Assembly (NCBI RefSeq): GCF_029051645.1
Contig: NZ_JAACFS010000001.1
Location: forward strand, 620,001-684,000
DNA from: Bradyrhizobium sp. CSA112
GTDB lineage: Bacteria > Pseudomonadota > Alphaproteobacteria > Rhizobiales > Xanthobacteraceae
Reading direction: 5' to 3'
Length of the DNA: 64,000 bases
Shown here: positions 17,305 to 27,134 of the stretch, in pieces
How positions within the stretch are numbered: the first letter of the stretch is position 1
How the letters are laid out: each line of letters starts with the position of its first letter
Position numbers and translations under genes: made by a program
Notes under the pieces: generated by a model
Seen by the model: the letters and a program-made list of their open reading frames with translations, nothing else
Told to the model about the DNA's origin: nothing
Database searches by the model: none

Positions 17305-19308
17305 ATGGCTGACACTGATTCGCGCTCCGATCCCGCCCAGCCTGCAGCCGACAACGCTCCCGAAAAAGCGACCCTGATCGGGACGCTGGTGCATCTGTGG
17401 CCCTATATCTGGCCGGGCGACCGTGCGGACCTGAAGATGCGCGTGGTCTGGTCGATGGTGCTGCTCTTGGCCGCGAAGCTCGCGACGCTGACGGTGCCGT
17501 TCACCTTCAAATGGGCGATCGACGCGCTGAGCGGCACGGGCTCCGCGCCGGTCGAAGCGTCGAACTGGATGCTGTGGCTGATCGCATCGCCCTTGCTGAT
17601 GACGGCAAGCTACGGCGCGGTGCGCGTATTGATGGCGGTGCTGACGCAGTGGCGCGACGGCATCTTCGCCCGCGTCGCGATGCATGCGGTACGCAAGCTC
17701 GCCTACATCACCTTCGTTCACATGCACGAATTGGCGCTGCGCTTTCATCTGGAGCGCAAGACCGGCGGCTTGACGCGCGTGCTGGAGCGCGGCCGCACCG
17801 GCATCGAGGTGATCGTGCGGATGGTGATCCTGCAGTTGATCCCGACCATCGTCGAAGTCTCGCTCTTGATGGCCGTGCTGCTGTGGCAGTTCGACTGGCG
17901 CTACGTGCTGGTCACCGCGATCACTGTCGTGATCTACATGTACTACACCTACCTCGCGACCGAATGGCGGATCGAGATCCGCCGCAAGATGAACGATTCG
18001 GACACCGAGGCGAACACCAAGGCGATCGACTCGCTGCTCAATTACGAGACGGTGAAATATTTCAGCGCCGAAAGGCGCGAGGCCGAGCGCTACGACCATT
18101 CGATGGAGCGCTATGAGCGCAACAGCGTGAAGACCTATACGTCGCTGGCGGTGCTCAACACTGGGCAGGCGGTGATCTTTACCTTCGGCCTCACCGCGAC
18201 CATGCTGATGTGTGCGCTGGGCGTGCGCAACGGCACCAATACGGTCGGCGATTTCGTCATGGTCAACGCCATGATGATCCAGCTCTACCAGCCGCTGAAC
18301 TTCATGGGCATGGTCTACCGCGAGATCAAGCAGGCGATCATCGACATCGAAAAGATGTTCAGCGTGCTGTCGCGCAATCCGGAGATCAAGGATATCCCGG
18401 GCGCTGCGCCGCTGGTCGTCAGCCCGGGCAATGTGCGCTTCGATGACGTGCGCTTCGCCTATGATCCGGAGCGGCCGATCCTAAAAGGCCTCAGCTTCGA
18501 GGTGCCCGCCGGCAAGACGGTGGCGATCGTCGGTCCCTCCGGCGCCGGCAAGTCGACGATTTCGCGGCTGCTATTCCGCCTCTACGACGTCTCCAGCGGA
18601 AAAATCCTGATCGACGGCCAAGACATCAGGAACGTCACGCAGGCGAGCCTGCGCGCCTCGATCGGCATGGTGCCGCAGGATACCGTGCTGTTCAACGACA
18701 CCATCCGCTACAACATCCGCTACGGCCGCTGGGACGCCAGCGATGCCGAGGTGGAGCAGGCGGCGCAACTGGCGCAGATCGACAGCTTCATCCGGAGTTC
18801 ACCGAAGGGATACGAAACCCAGGTCGGCGAACGCGGCCTGAAACTGTCAGGCGGCGAGAAGCAGCGCGTGGCGATCGCGCGCACCGTGCTGAAGGCGCCG
18901 CCGATCCTGGTGCTGGATGAAGCGACCTCGGCGCTCGACAGCCACACCGAGCATGAAATCCAGGAAGCGCTGGAGCGCGTCTCGCGTGGCCGCACCTCGC
19001 TGGTGATCGCCCATCGGCTCTCCACCATCGTCGGCGCCGATGAAATTATCGTGCTGGATCAAGGGCGCATCGCCGAGCGCGGCACCCACGCCAGGCTTTT
19101 GGCGTCCGGCGGGCTTTATGCCAGCATGTGGAACAGGCAGCGCGAAGCCGAGGCAGCGCGGGAGAAACTCGCGCAGATCGACGACGGCAACGAGGCGCCG
19201 AACCGCGCCCCGCCGCCGGTCGATGATCCGCTCAACGATCAGTCCAAGGACCTGCCCAAATCCAGAGATCCCTTGTCCAAAGATCCCTTGGCAACCGCCG
19301 CGGAATAA
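17305..19308 (+). CDS. Atm1/HMT1-type ABC exporter (fused TMD-NBD)
   Basis: Half-transporter of 667 residues that should work as a homodimer. The N-terminal domain has six membrane helices (about 40-330). The nucleotide-binding domain has Walker A GPSGAGKST (about residue 410), signature LSGGEKQRVAIART (about 514), Walker B ILVLDEATSALD and the switch His in IAHRLST. The resemblance to mitochondrial Atm1 and bacterial heavy-metal relatives is strong (LERGRTGIE and YNYETVKYF-like blocks). Relatives export glutathione-linked sulfur or metal compounds. The ATG at 17305 precedes the polar N-terminus; psd follows after 59 bp. Confidence 0.92.
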   Translation: MADTDSRSDPAQPAADNAPEKATLIGTLVHLWPYIWPGDRADLKMRVVWSMVLLLAAKLATLTVPFTFKWAIDALSGTGSAPVEASNWMLWLIASPLLMTASYGAVRVLMAVLTQWRDGIFARVAMHAVRKLAYITFVHMHELALRFHLERKTGGLTRVLERGRTGIEVIVRMVILQLIPTIVEVSLLMAVLLWQFDWRYVLVTAITVVIYMYYTYLATEWRIEIRRKMNDSDTEANTKAIDSLLNYETVKYFSAERREAERYDHSMERYERNSVKTYTSLAVLNTGQAVIFTFGLTATMLMCALGVRNGTNTVGDFVMVNAMMIQLYQPLNFMGMVYREIKQAIIDIEKMFSVLSRNPEIKDIPGAAPLVVSPGNVRFDDVRFAYDPERPILKGLSFEVPAGKTVAIVGPSGAGKSTISRLLFRLYDVSSGKILIDGQDIRNVTQASLRASIGMVPQDTVLFNDTIRYNIRYGRWDASDAEVEQAAQLAQIDSFIRSSPKGYETQVGERGLKLSGGEKQRVAIARTVLKAPPILVLDEATSALDSHTEHEIQEALERVSRGRTSLVIAHRLSTIVGADEIIVLDQGRIAERGTHARLLASGGLYASMWNRQREAEAAREKLAQIDDGNEAPNRAPPPVDDPLNDQSKDLPKSRDPLSKDPLATAAE

Positions 19309-19367
19309 TCCAAATACGGGCGCTACTTTCCGAAACGGGAAAGTTGGCCAGATAACAGTGAGCCTCG

Positions 19368-20066
19368 ATGTCGATTGCGAACTCCATCCGCGCGCAGATC
19401 CCGCCGATCCATCCCGAGGGCTATCCCTTCATCGGCGGCTTTGCGCTGGTCAGCCTGATCCTGTTCTGGATCTGGACGCCGCTCGGCTGGATCGCCACGG
19501 GGTTGACCGTGTGGTGCGCGCTGTTCTTCCGCGATCCCGTCCGCGTCACGCCGGTGCGCGACGGCATCGTGGTATCGCCGGCCGATGGCCGCGTCTCGAT
19601 GATCGCGCAGGTGCTGCCTCCGGCCGAACTCGGTCTCGGCGATCGGCCTCTGCCGCGCGTTTCGATCTTCATGAGCGTGTTCAACTGCCATGTGAACCGC
19701 AGCCCGGTGGCGGGCCGCATTGACCGCATCGCCTACCGGCCCGGCACCTTCATCAACGCCGAGCTCGACAAGGCCAGCGAAGACAATGAGCGCAATTCGC
19801 TGGTCATCTCGACGACCAACGGACGGATCGGGGTGGTTCAGATCGCGGGCCTGGTGGCGCGGCGGATTGTCTCATTCGTGCGCGAAGGCCAGTCGATCGG
19901 GGCGGGCGAACGGTTCGGCCTGATCCGTTTCGGCTCGCGTCTGGACGTTTATCTGCCCGAAGGCACCCGATCGCTGGTTTCCGAGGGCCAGACCGCGGTT
20001 GCCGGCGAGACGATTTTGGCTGATTTCGGCTCCAGCGAGCAGGGCCGGACGTTTCGCGCCGATTAA
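19368..20066 (+). CDS. psd: Phosphatidylserine decarboxylase proenzyme
   Basis: Makes phosphatidylethanolamine from phosphatidylserine. At 232 residues this is the short alphaproteobacterial form. It has a membrane segment near the N-terminus (about 24-55), the blocks SPADGRVS and [13 protein letters not shown], and the self-cleavage site G189-S190 in [11 protein letters not shown], where the Ser becomes the pyruvoyl group of the alpha chain. It is followed by pssA, which makes its substrate, so the two genes form a phospholipid unit. Confidence 0.95.
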   Translation: MSIANSIRAQIPPIHPEGYPFIGGFALVSLILFWIWTPLGWIATGLTVWCALFFRDPVRVTPVRDGIVVSPADGRVSMIAQVLPPAELGLGDRPLPRVSIFMSVFNCHVNRSPVAGRIDRIAYRPGTFINAELDKASEDNERNSLVISTTNGRIGVVQIAGLVARRIVSFVREGQSIGAGERFGLIRFGSRLDVYLPEGTRSLVSEGQTAVAGETILADFGSSEQGRTFRAD

Positions 20067-20141
20067 CCAGTCCCAGCCACCAAAATGGGTTGGCCGCCGC
20101 CAATGGCGGACAAGGCCGGCGCTTGCTATATAGTAGCAGCC

Positions 20142-21029
20142 ATGCTGACCCCAGATCCCAAGTACCCTGAACTGCGCCGCCGCCGGTTTCGCCCGATTCC
20201 GGTGCGGATGCTGGTGCCCAACGTCATCACCCTGCTTGCGATCTGCGCCGGGTTGACCGCGATCCGGCTGTCCATGGAAGGGCGGATGGAGCTCGCGGTC
20301 GCAGCCATCGTGTTCGCAGCCGTTCTCGACGGCGTCGACGGCCGCGTCGCGCGCATGATCAAGGGGCAATCGAAATTCGGCGCCGAGCTCGACAGCCTCG
20401 CGGACTTCGTCAATTTCGGCGTTGCGCCCGGCCTGATGCTGTATTTCTGGCAGCTCCAAGAGCTGAACAATGGCGGCTGGATCGCGGCGATGGTGTTTGC
20501 GATCGCGGGCGGCCTGCGGCTGGCGCGCTTCAATGCCAGTATCGACGATCCGAATAAACCCGCCTTTGCGGCGAACTACTTCACCGGCGTGCCGGCGCCG
20601 GCCGGCGCCATCCTGGCGATGCTGCCGTTCTATCTGGCGTTCCTCGGCGTCTCGAAGCCGCCGGCCATGCTGACCGCGGCCTATACGCTTTTGATCGCGT
20701 TCCTGATGGTGTCGCGGCTGCCGGTCTTTTCCGGCAAGACGGTGCGGATGCGGGTGCCGCCGGAAATGGTGTTGCCGGTTTTCGTCTCTGTCGTGTTCTT
20801 CGTCGCGCTCCTGATCGGCTATCCCTGGCACATTCTGTCGATCGGCTCGGTGCTCTACCTCGCGAGCCTGCCCTGGGGCTGGAAGTCCTATCGCGACCAT
20901 GAGCGCAGAGCCGCACCAGCGCAGCCGTCCGCCACGGCTGAAGTCGCCGCGGCGCAAACGCCGGCGCCATCCTTTGCGCCGACCACCCCGAGCGATACCG
21001 AAGACGAGCGGCCGGCGCGGCTGAACTGA
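20142..21029 (+). CDS. pssA: CDP-diacylglycerol--serine O-phosphatidyltransferase
   Basis: Makes phosphatidylserine from CDP-diacylglycerol and serine, the step before Psd. It is a membrane enzyme of 295 residues with several hydrophobic segments. The CDP-alcohol phosphotransferase motif D-G-x2-A-R-x8-G-x3-D-x3-D is complete in the stretch beginning DGVDGRVARMIKG and ending ELDSLADFV. The C-terminal tail is low-complexity (Ala, Pro). I chose the ATG at 20142 (MLTPDPKYPEL); the frame is open to 20085. The gap after psd is 75 bp. Confidence 0.94.
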   Translation: MLTPDPKYPELRRRRFRPIPVRMLVPNVITLLAICAGLTAIRLSMEGRMELAVAAIVFAAVLDGVDGRVARMIKGQSKFGAELDSLADFVNFGVAPGLMLYFWQLQELNNGGWIAAMVFAIAGGLRLARFNASIDDPNKPAFAANYFTGVPAPAGAILAMLPFYLAFLGVSKPPAMLTAAYTLLIAFLMVSRLPVFSGKTVRMRVPPEMVLPVFVSVVFFVALLIGYPWHILSIGSVLYLASLPWGWKSYRDHERRAAPAQPSATAEVAAAQTPAPSFAPTTPSDTEDERPARLN

Positions 21030-21156
21030 GCGCGCCCGTAATCTGATATCTGCCATGAGCTGAGGCCGAGTTGGGTTCACGTCCAATCTCGGCTATAGGG
21101 CTTATGGATGCACGGCTTTCGAAAACAGCCGGCCAAAGAAATCGGGAGAAAACGCC

Positions 21157-21876
21157 GTGAACAAAGCCGTGACCGCCCCGTTGCCTGCTTCCGTCCTCGA
21201 GGCGCTGGCGCGCTATGACACGCCGACGATCTGCAATGCGATGGAAATCGTCGCACCCGAACGCCGCCTGATCGGCTACACGACCAAGCCGCTGGTTTGT
21301 CCGTTCCCCGACCTGCCGCCGATGGTCGGTTATGCCCGCACCGTGACGATCCGCTCGGTGCTCAAATCCACCCTTCCGCCCGACGAGCAGGCACGCCGTC
21401 GCATCGCCTATTACGAATATGTCGGCACCGGTTTCGGCCCGCGCATCACCGTGATCCAGGATATCGACGGCGCCGATGTCGGCTACGGCGCGTTCTGGGG
21501 CGAGGTGCAGAGCAATGTGCACAAGGCGCTCGGCTGCCTCGGCGTTATCACCGACGGCTCGATCCGCGACATCCCGCAATGGGCGCCGGGCTTCCAGGCG
21601 CTGGCCGGTTCGATCGGGCCGTCGCACGCCTGGGTCCATGCCGAAAACTGGGGCGGCGAGGTGCGCGTCGCCGGCATGACCGTGCATTCCGACGATCTCA
21701 TCCACGCCGACCAGCACGGCGCCATCGTGATCCCCGTCGACATCGCGGCGAAGATTCCGGAAGCCGCCGAACTTTGCGGCCGGCGCGAAACGCCGATCCT
21801 GGAGATCGCGCGCAGCCCGGACTTCACGCTCGAAAAACTGAAGGAGGCGCTGAAGCGCTCGGCGGAGATTCACTGA
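21157..21876 (+). CDS. RraA-like protein / 4-hydroxy-4-methyl-2-oxoglutarate aldolase family
   Basis: A 239-residue member of the RraA / HMG-aldolase family. Relatives are either divalent-metal pyruvate aldolases or RNase E inhibitors, and the sequence cannot say which. Family blocks include YDTPTICNAME near the start, GVITDGSIRDIPQW with the Arg-Asp pair of the active site, and HADQHGAIVIP. Translation starts at a GTG preceded by GGGAGA. It is followed by a TctC-type binding protein, and the pairing points to uptake and breakdown of a carboxylic acid. Confidence 0.87.
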   Translation: MNKAVTAPLPASVLEALARYDTPTICNAMEIVAPERRLIGYTTKPLVCPFPDLPPMVGYARTVTIRSVLKSTLPPDEQARRRIAYYEYVGTGFGPRITVIQDIDGADVGYGAFWGEVQSNVHKALGCLGVITDGSIRDIPQWAPGFQALAGSIGPSHAWVHAENWGGEVRVAGMTVHSDDLIHADQHGAIVIPVDIAAKIPEAAELCGRRETPILEIARSPDFTLEKLKEALKRSAEIH

Positions 21877-21916
21877 CGAGAAGTCGGAATTCCTGAGACA
21901 GGCGAGGGGGAACGTC

Positions 21917-22885
21917 ATGCGAGGATTTTGGGCGGCGCTGTCGTTGTTGATCCTCTCCGGCGTCGCGGTTGCACAGGCGCAAACCTACCCCTCGCGGCCC
22001 ATCACGCTGATCGTGCCGTTCCCGCCGGGCGGATCGACTGATACCGCCGCCCGGATCATGGCCGAGCGGATGCGCGCTACTCTCGGGCAGTCCGTCGTGA
22101 TCGAAAATGTCGGCGGCGCCGGCGGCAGCATCGGCGTCGGCCGCGTCGCTCGTGCCGCGCCTGACGGTTACACCTTCGACATCGGGCAATGGGACACCCA
22201 TGTCGGCAGCATCATCTACAAGCTCGATTATGATCTCGAAAAGGATTTCGAGCCGATCGCGCTTGTTTCAAACAATCCCCAGCTCATGGTCGCCAAGAAA
22301 GATCTGCCGGCGAACACGCTTGCCGAGCTGGTCGCGTGGATGAAGGAAAATCCCGGCAAGATCAATTTCGTCAACCAGAATGCGGCGGCGAACGTCACCG
22401 GCGTGCTGTTCGAGAGCCTGACCAAGCAGAAAGTGCAGTTCATTCCCTATCGTGGGGCGGGACCGGCGATGACCGATCTCGTGTCCGGCACCGTGGACTT
22501 GCTGGTTGTGCAGGGCGCAGTGGCGCTGCCGCAGATCCGCGCCGGAAAGATCAAGGCGCTTGCCAATCTCTCGCCGGCGCGCTCGGCCTCGATGTCCGAT
22601 ATCCCGACTGCGGATGAGAGCGGCGTGGCCGGCCTCTATATGTCGGGCTGGTTCGGCTTCTGGGCGCCGAAGGGCACGTCAAAGGATGTCATCGCCAAGC
22701 TCAACGCCGCGACGGTAGAGGCACTGGCGGACCCGGCGATCCAGAAACGGTTTAGCGAACTGGGCCTCGACGTCGCGCCGCGCGCGCAGCAGACGCCGGA
22801 AGGACTGGCCGCCTTCCAGAAGGCCGAGATCGAAAAATGGTGGCCGATCATCAAGGCCGCCGGCATCGGCGTGCAGGCACAGTAA
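21917..22885 (+). CDS. TctC/Bug-type tripartite tricarboxylate transporter binding protein
   Basis: Periplasmic binding protein of 322 residues. The signal peptide ends near VAQAQ, and the mature part begins with the family hallmark YPSRPITLIVPFPPGGSTD. The blocks AAPDGYT and FIPYRGAGPAMTDLVSG are typical of the Bug family, which binds carboxylates. No TctA/TctB membrane genes are nearby, so it is an orphan, as most Bug proteins are. The RraA-like gene 40 bp upstream is the only functional hint. Confidence 0.92.
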   Translation: MRGFWAALSLLILSGVAVAQAQTYPSRPITLIVPFPPGGSTDTAARIMAERMRATLGQSVVIENVGGAGGSIGVGRVARAAPDGYTFDIGQWDTHVGSIIYKLDYDLEKDFEPIALVSNNPQLMVAKKDLPANTLAELVAWMKENPGKINFVNQNAAANVTGVLFESLTKQKVQFIPYRGAGPAMTDLVSGTVDLLVVQGAVALPQIRAGKIKALANLSPARSASMSDIPTADESGVAGLYMSGWFGFWAPKGTSKDVIAKLNAATVEALADPAIQKRFSELGLDVAPRAQQTPEGLAAFQKAEIEKWWPIIKAAGIGVQAQ

Positions 22886-22915
22886 TCTGGCGGGCCGAGG
22901 TCGATTGGCCTAACC

Positions 22916-23067
22916 CGTCATTGCGAGCCACCCGGTCGGCGCGTAGCGCCGCCGGATGACAGGCTCCGCGAAGCAATCCATATCGCGGCAAAGCGGATAG
23001 ATGGATTGCTTCGCCGCTTCAGCGCAAAATTGCTTTGCAATTTTGTCGCGAGCTCCTCGCAATGACG
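22916..23067. repeat. CGTCATTGCGAG palindromic repeat, copy 2 (with inserted module)
   Basis: It has the same ends as copy 1 (CGTCATTGCGAG at the start, CTCGCAATGACG at the end) and the same inner GAAGCAATCCAT/ATGGATTGCTTCG arms. The left arm carries an extra segment ending GATGACAGGCTCCGCG. The right arm carries a second insertion with its own small hairpin, GCAAAATTG/CAATTTTGTC. Copy 4 has the first insertion in mirror orientation. Confidence 0.8.
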
Positions 23068-23287
23068 GCGAGAAATGGGGACGGCGACGAAAAACCACCG
23101 CCGCACTATGGTTAGCGAATCCTTGAGATTGTGCGGGCCGTCTGCCCGCAATTCTACGACCGCGCTTTAGGTTTAACCTTTACGCGTCTTTAATGGCGCG
23201 GTCGTAGGGTGCCTCGTGCGCAGGTTCCAGATGAGCCGCGCGACCGTCCAGGACGGCCGGTAGTTCGCGTATGCGTTGGAGTGCAGA

Positions 23288-24061
23288 ATGGATATCACCA
23301 CGCTCGTTGGCCTGATTGCCGGCTCGATCGTCCTGTCGACGCTGATTCTGATGGGCGGTGATTTCCGGATGTTCTACGACATCCATGCCGTCATCATCAT
23401 CTTCGGCGGCTCGACCGCGGCGACACTGATCCGCTTCCCGCTCAGCGCGATCCTGCACGGCATGCCGCTGGGTGCAAAATTCGCCTTCACCATGAGCCGT
23501 CTCTCGGCCCGCGATCTGGTCGACGAACTCGCCCGCATCGCGGAAATCGCGCGCAAGCAGGGGCCGGTCGGCCTGGAAAAAGTCGAGACCGACGAACCCT
23601 TTCTCGCCAAGGGAATCCGCTACGTCGCCGACGGCTATGATCTCGAATTCATCCGCGACAACATGGAGCGCGACCGCGACAACTTTTTGATGCACCTGAA
23701 CGAGGGTTCGAAGATCTATCGCGCCATCGGCGATTGCGCGCCGGCATTCGGCATGATCGGCACGCTGCTCGGGATGGTGCAGATGTTCTCGAACATGTCG
23801 GACCCGTCGAAACTCGGTCCCTTCATGGCGGTAGCTTTGCTGGCGACGCTTTACGGCGCGGTCGTCGCGAACCTGATCTGCCTGCCGATTGCCGACAAGC
23901 TGCATGGCAAACTGATCGACGAGGAGACCAACCGCACGCTGATCATCGACGGCATCCTGATGATACGCGATTCCAAGAGCCCGGCCTTGGTGCGAGAAAT
24001 GCTGTTGGCCTATCTGCCCGAAAAACATCGCGACGAAGAAGGCGAACTGGCTCCGGCCTGA
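23288..24061 (+). CDS. motA: MotA/PomA-type flagellar motor stator protein
   Basis: Inner-membrane stator subunit that pairs with MotB to form the ion channel driving the flagellum. The 257 residues begin MDITTLVGLIAGSIVLSTLI. There are four membrane segments, with the long cytoplasmic loop between the second and third. The conserved Pro of the channel is in GDCAPAFGMIGTLLGMVQM, and a second membrane pair follows (LLATLYGAVVANLI). The ATG at 23288 follows a purine-rich stretch. motB follows after 33 bp. The form is closer to PomA than to the enterobacterial MotA. Confidence 0.92.
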   Translation: MDITTLVGLIAGSIVLSTLILMGGDFRMFYDIHAVIIIFGGSTAATLIRFPLSAILHGMPLGAKFAFTMSRLSARDLVDELARIAEIARKQGPVGLEKVETDEPFLAKGIRYVADGYDLEFIRDNMERDRDNFLMHLNEGSKIYRAIGDCAPAFGMIGTLLGMVQMFSNMSDPSKLGPFMAVALLATLYGAVVANLICLPIADKLHGKLIDEETNRTLIIDGILMIRDSKSPALVREMLLAYLPEKHRDEEGELAPA

Positions 24062-24094
24062 TCAGCTGATAGCATCCAGGCGCGGACATAAAGC

Positions 24095-24922
24095 ATGGCC
24101 AAGAAAAAACGCGAAGAGGCGCATGGCGGTCACGGCTGGTTCGTGACGTTCGCCGACCTGATGGCGCTGTTGCTGTCGTTCTTCGTGATGCTGGTTGCGT
24201 TCTCCAGCCAGGACCAGCAGAAGCTCAAGATCGTCGCCGGCTCGATGCGCGAAGCGTTCGGCGTGCAGACCGAGTCCCGGTATTCGGGAATCGTCGAATC
24301 CGATGGCCTGCCGACGCGGCCGAAGCTGAAGAATGTCGAGCACATTGCGCCCGAGGATTCCTCCAATACCCCGACGCCCGACGACAAGGACCGTCAGCGT
24401 GAAAGCGGCGCCCGACTGAAGGTCGATCGCGAGTTCGCGCTCGCCTCGGCCTCATTGCGCCAAGCGCTGCAGGACATGCCGGAACTGACCGAAATGTCCA
24501 AGCACATCATGTTCGAGGAAACCAAAGAGGGACTCAATCTCGAAATCGTCGACCAGGAGGGCCGCTCGATGTTCGCCGACGGCTCCAAGGTGCCGTACGA
24601 CCGCACCCGCCGGCTGATCCAGAAACTGGCCGTGCCGTTGAAGGCGACACCGCTGCGGGTCAATATCGTCGGCCACACGTCTGCCGGCTTCTTGCCGGCG
24701 CGCAGCGATTATAGTGCGTTCGATCTGTCGGCGGACCGCGCCAATGCCGTGCGCCAGATCCTCGAACGCGAGGGACTGCCGGCATCTCACATCTTTGCCG
24801 TCGGCGGCAGGGCCGACAGCCAGCCATTATTTCCCGACGATCCGACATTGCCTGCAAATCGTCGCGTCACCATCACACTGATGCGCGAAAATCCGCCGCT
24901 TCCGCCAAACTTGAAGCCATAG
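24095..24922 (+). CDS. motB: MotB-type stator protein with OmpA-like peptidoglycan-binding domain
   Basis: Partner of MotA that anchors the stator to the wall. The 275 residues have a short basic N-terminus, one membrane helix with the ion-binding Asp (D21 in FVTFADLMALLLSFFVM), a linker of about 110 residues, and a C-terminal OmpA-like domain (NIVGHTSAG, LSADRANAVRQILEREG and GRADSQPLFPDDP). All key positions are present. No other flagellar genes lie in the window. Confidence 0.93.
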   Translation: MAKKKREEAHGGHGWFVTFADLMALLLSFFVMLVAFSSQDQQKLKIVAGSMREAFGVQTESRYSGIVESDGLPTRPKLKNVEHIAPEDSSNTPTPDDKDRQRESGARLKVDREFALASASLRQALQDMPELTEMSKHIMFEETKEGLNLEIVDQEGRSMFADGSKVPYDRTRRLIQKLAVPLKATPLRVNIVGHTSAGFLPARSDYSAFDLSADRANAVRQILEREGLPASHIFAVGGRADSQPLFPDDPTLPANRRVTITLMRENPPLPPNLKP

Positions 24923-25081
24923 CGTGCGACTACCATAATACCATCTTGCCATTTCGATGGAATCTGCTTTGCGTAAGCTCCGCATCGCGTGTGGTGCTAT
25001 GCTTGTCGATGATTGACAGGCGGCGCGGAAGCGTCGATAGCCGCCCGGATCAATTCAACGACGAGAACGTTCCTCTCCATC

Positions 25082-26980
25082 ATGACTGTCAGCGTCACAT
25101 CCACTGAGGCCCATGAGGGGCAGGCTACCTCTGGCTTTTGGGCCTTGACACTGGGCAGTATCGGCGTCGTGTTCGGCGATATCGGCACTTCGCCGCTGTA
25201 TGCGTTTCGCGAGGCCGTCACCCACGCGGCCGAAGGCCAGCCGGCGTCACGCATCATCGTACTCGGCGTGCTCTCGCTGATCCTGTGGTCGCTTTTGATC
25301 GTCGTCACGGCCAAATACGTGCTGCTACTGTTGCGCGCCGACAACAACGGCGAGGGCGGCACGCTTTCGCTGATGGCGCTGGGACAACGGGCGCTGGGCC
25401 GCCGAAGCTGGGTGTTGCTGGCGCTCGGTGTGGTCGGCGCCTCGATGTTCATCGGAGATTCCATGATCACGCCGGCGATCTCGGTGTTGTCGGCGGTCGA
25501 AGGTCTCAAGCTCGTCACGCCCGCGCTCGAACATTATGTGGTGCCGCTGACGATCTTCATTCTGGTCGTGCTGTTCTCGGTGCAGAACAGCGGAACCGCG
25601 CGCGTCGCCTCGCTCTTTGGGCCGGTCACGGTGATCTGGTTCGTGGCACTGGCGGTGATGGGTCTCGTCCACATCAGCGACGATCCTACGGTGCTGCTGG
25701 CGATCAATCCCTGGTATGCGATCCAGTTCATGCTTTCCCACGGCGTCGTCGGACTGGTGACGATGGGCCTGGTGTTTCTGGCAGTGACAGGCGGCGAGGC
25801 GCTCTATGCGGACCTCGGCCATTTCGGACGCAAGCCGATCCAAACCGCATGGCTCTGCTTCGTATTGCCGGCGCTCTTGATTAATTATTTCGGCCAGGGC
25901 GCGCTGGTGTTGTCCGATCCATCGGCGATCACAAACTCGTTCTACCGGATGGTTCCGGAGATCCTGGTATTGCCGCTGGTGGTGCTCGCAACCGCAGCGA
26001 CCGTCATCGCGAGTCAGGCGGTGATAACAGGCGCGTTTTCTCTGATCCGCCAGGCGGTGCAGCTCGGGCTCTTGCCGCGGTTCGAGGTGCGCTACACCTC
26101 GGAAACGCATGCCGGCCAGATCTACCTGCCGCGCGTCAACCGCCTGCTGCTCATCGGGGTCGTGCTGCTGGTGCTGTTGTTCCGCACCTCGAGCGGCCTT
26201 GCCTCGGCCTATGGCATCGCCGTCTCCACCACCATGGTGGTCGACGGCATCATGGGTTTTGTCGTGATCTGGAAGCTGTGGAACTGGCGCGCGGCGACAG
26301 CGGCGGCCGTGATCCTGCCCCTCGTCGTCGTCGACATGAGCTTCTTTGCCGCAAACCTGCTGAAGCTGTTCGAAGGCGCCTGGGTGCCGCTGCTGTTCGG
26401 CGTCGCCGTGGCGGTGATGATCTGGACCTGGCGCCGGGGTGCCGCGATCCTGACCGCGAAGACGCGGCGCATCGAGGTGCCGTTGGCGGACCTGATCAAG
26501 AGCCTGGAAAAGCGACCGCCCCATATCGTCAAGGGCACGGCGGTGTTCCTGACCTCCGATCCAAGCTTCGTGCCGACCGCGCTGATGCACAACCTCAAGC
26601 ACAACAAGGTGCTGCACGAGCACAATGTGATCCTGACCATCGAGACCGCGCAGACGCCGCGCGTCGATCCGTCCGAACGCGTCAAGATGGAAGCTATCAG
26701 CGAGAAGTTCTCCACGGTGCGGCTGCGGTTTGGCTTCATGGAATCGCCGAACGTGCCCAAGGCACTGGTGATCGCACGCAAGCTCGGCTGGCAGTTCGAC
26801 ATCATGGCGACATCGTTCTTCGTGTCGCGGCGGTCGCTTAAACCCTCGGCGCAGTCCGGCATGCCGCTATGGCAGGATCACCTGTTCATCGCCATGAGCC
26901 GGTCGGCCAACGATGCCACCGACTACTTCCAGATCCCGACGGGGCGGGTTGTGGAAGTCGGAACTCAGGTAACTATTTGA
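25082..26980 (+). CDS. kup: KUP-type potassium uptake protein, first copy
   Basis: Proton-coupled K+ importer of 632 residues. The family start [22 protein letters not shown] is intact, followed by about 12 membrane segments and a cytoplasmic C-terminal domain ending [14 protein letters not shown]. The ATG at 25082 (MTVSVTST) is preferred to an upstream in-frame codon at 25013. It is paired with a second, clearly homologous kup gene 154 bp downstream. The frames share long identical blocks (for example [12 protein letters not shown] and [11 protein letters not shown]), so they arose by tandem duplication. Confidence 0.95.
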   Translation: MTVSVTSTEAHEGQATSGFWALTLGSIGVVFGDIGTSPLYAFREAVTHAAEGQPASRIIVLGVLSLILWSLLIVVTAKYVLLLLRADNNGEGGTLSLMALGQRALGRRSWVLLALGVVGASMFIGDSMITPAISVLSAVEGLKLVTPALEHYVVPLTIFILVVLFSVQNSGTARVASLFGPVTVIWFVALAVMGLVHISDDPTVLLAINPWYAIQFMLSHGVVGLVTMGLVFLAVTGGEALYADLGHFGRKPIQTAWLCFVLPALLINYFGQGALVLSDPSAITNSFYRMVPEILVLPLVVLATAATVIASQAVITGAFSLIRQAVQLGLLPRFEVRYTSETHAGQIYLPRVNRLLLIGVVLLVLLFRTSSGLASAYGIAVSTTMVVDGIMGFVVIWKLWNWRAATAAAVILPLVVVDMSFFAANLLKLFEGAWVPLLFGVAVAVMIWTWRRGAAILTAKTRRIEVPLADLIKSLEKRPPHIVKGTAVFLTSDPSFVPTALMHNLKHNKVLHEHNVILTIETAQTPRVDPSERVKMEAISEKFSTVRLRFGFMESPNVPKALVIARKLGWQFDIMATSFFVSRRSLKPSAQSGMPLWQDHLFIAMSRSANDATDYFQIPTGRVVEVGTQVTI

Positions 26981-27134
26981 CTTGATGCGAAATTTGGAAC
27001 GGTGAGCTTCCGCTACCCATGCGAGTGGTGCATACCGGAGGCCTGAATTCCGGCTAACCTGTTCAGGTGTGGCGGGAGTATAGGGCTGCCGTTCTGCATT
27101 GTGCGTTGCAGCAAACAACCGAGGCTCACATCCC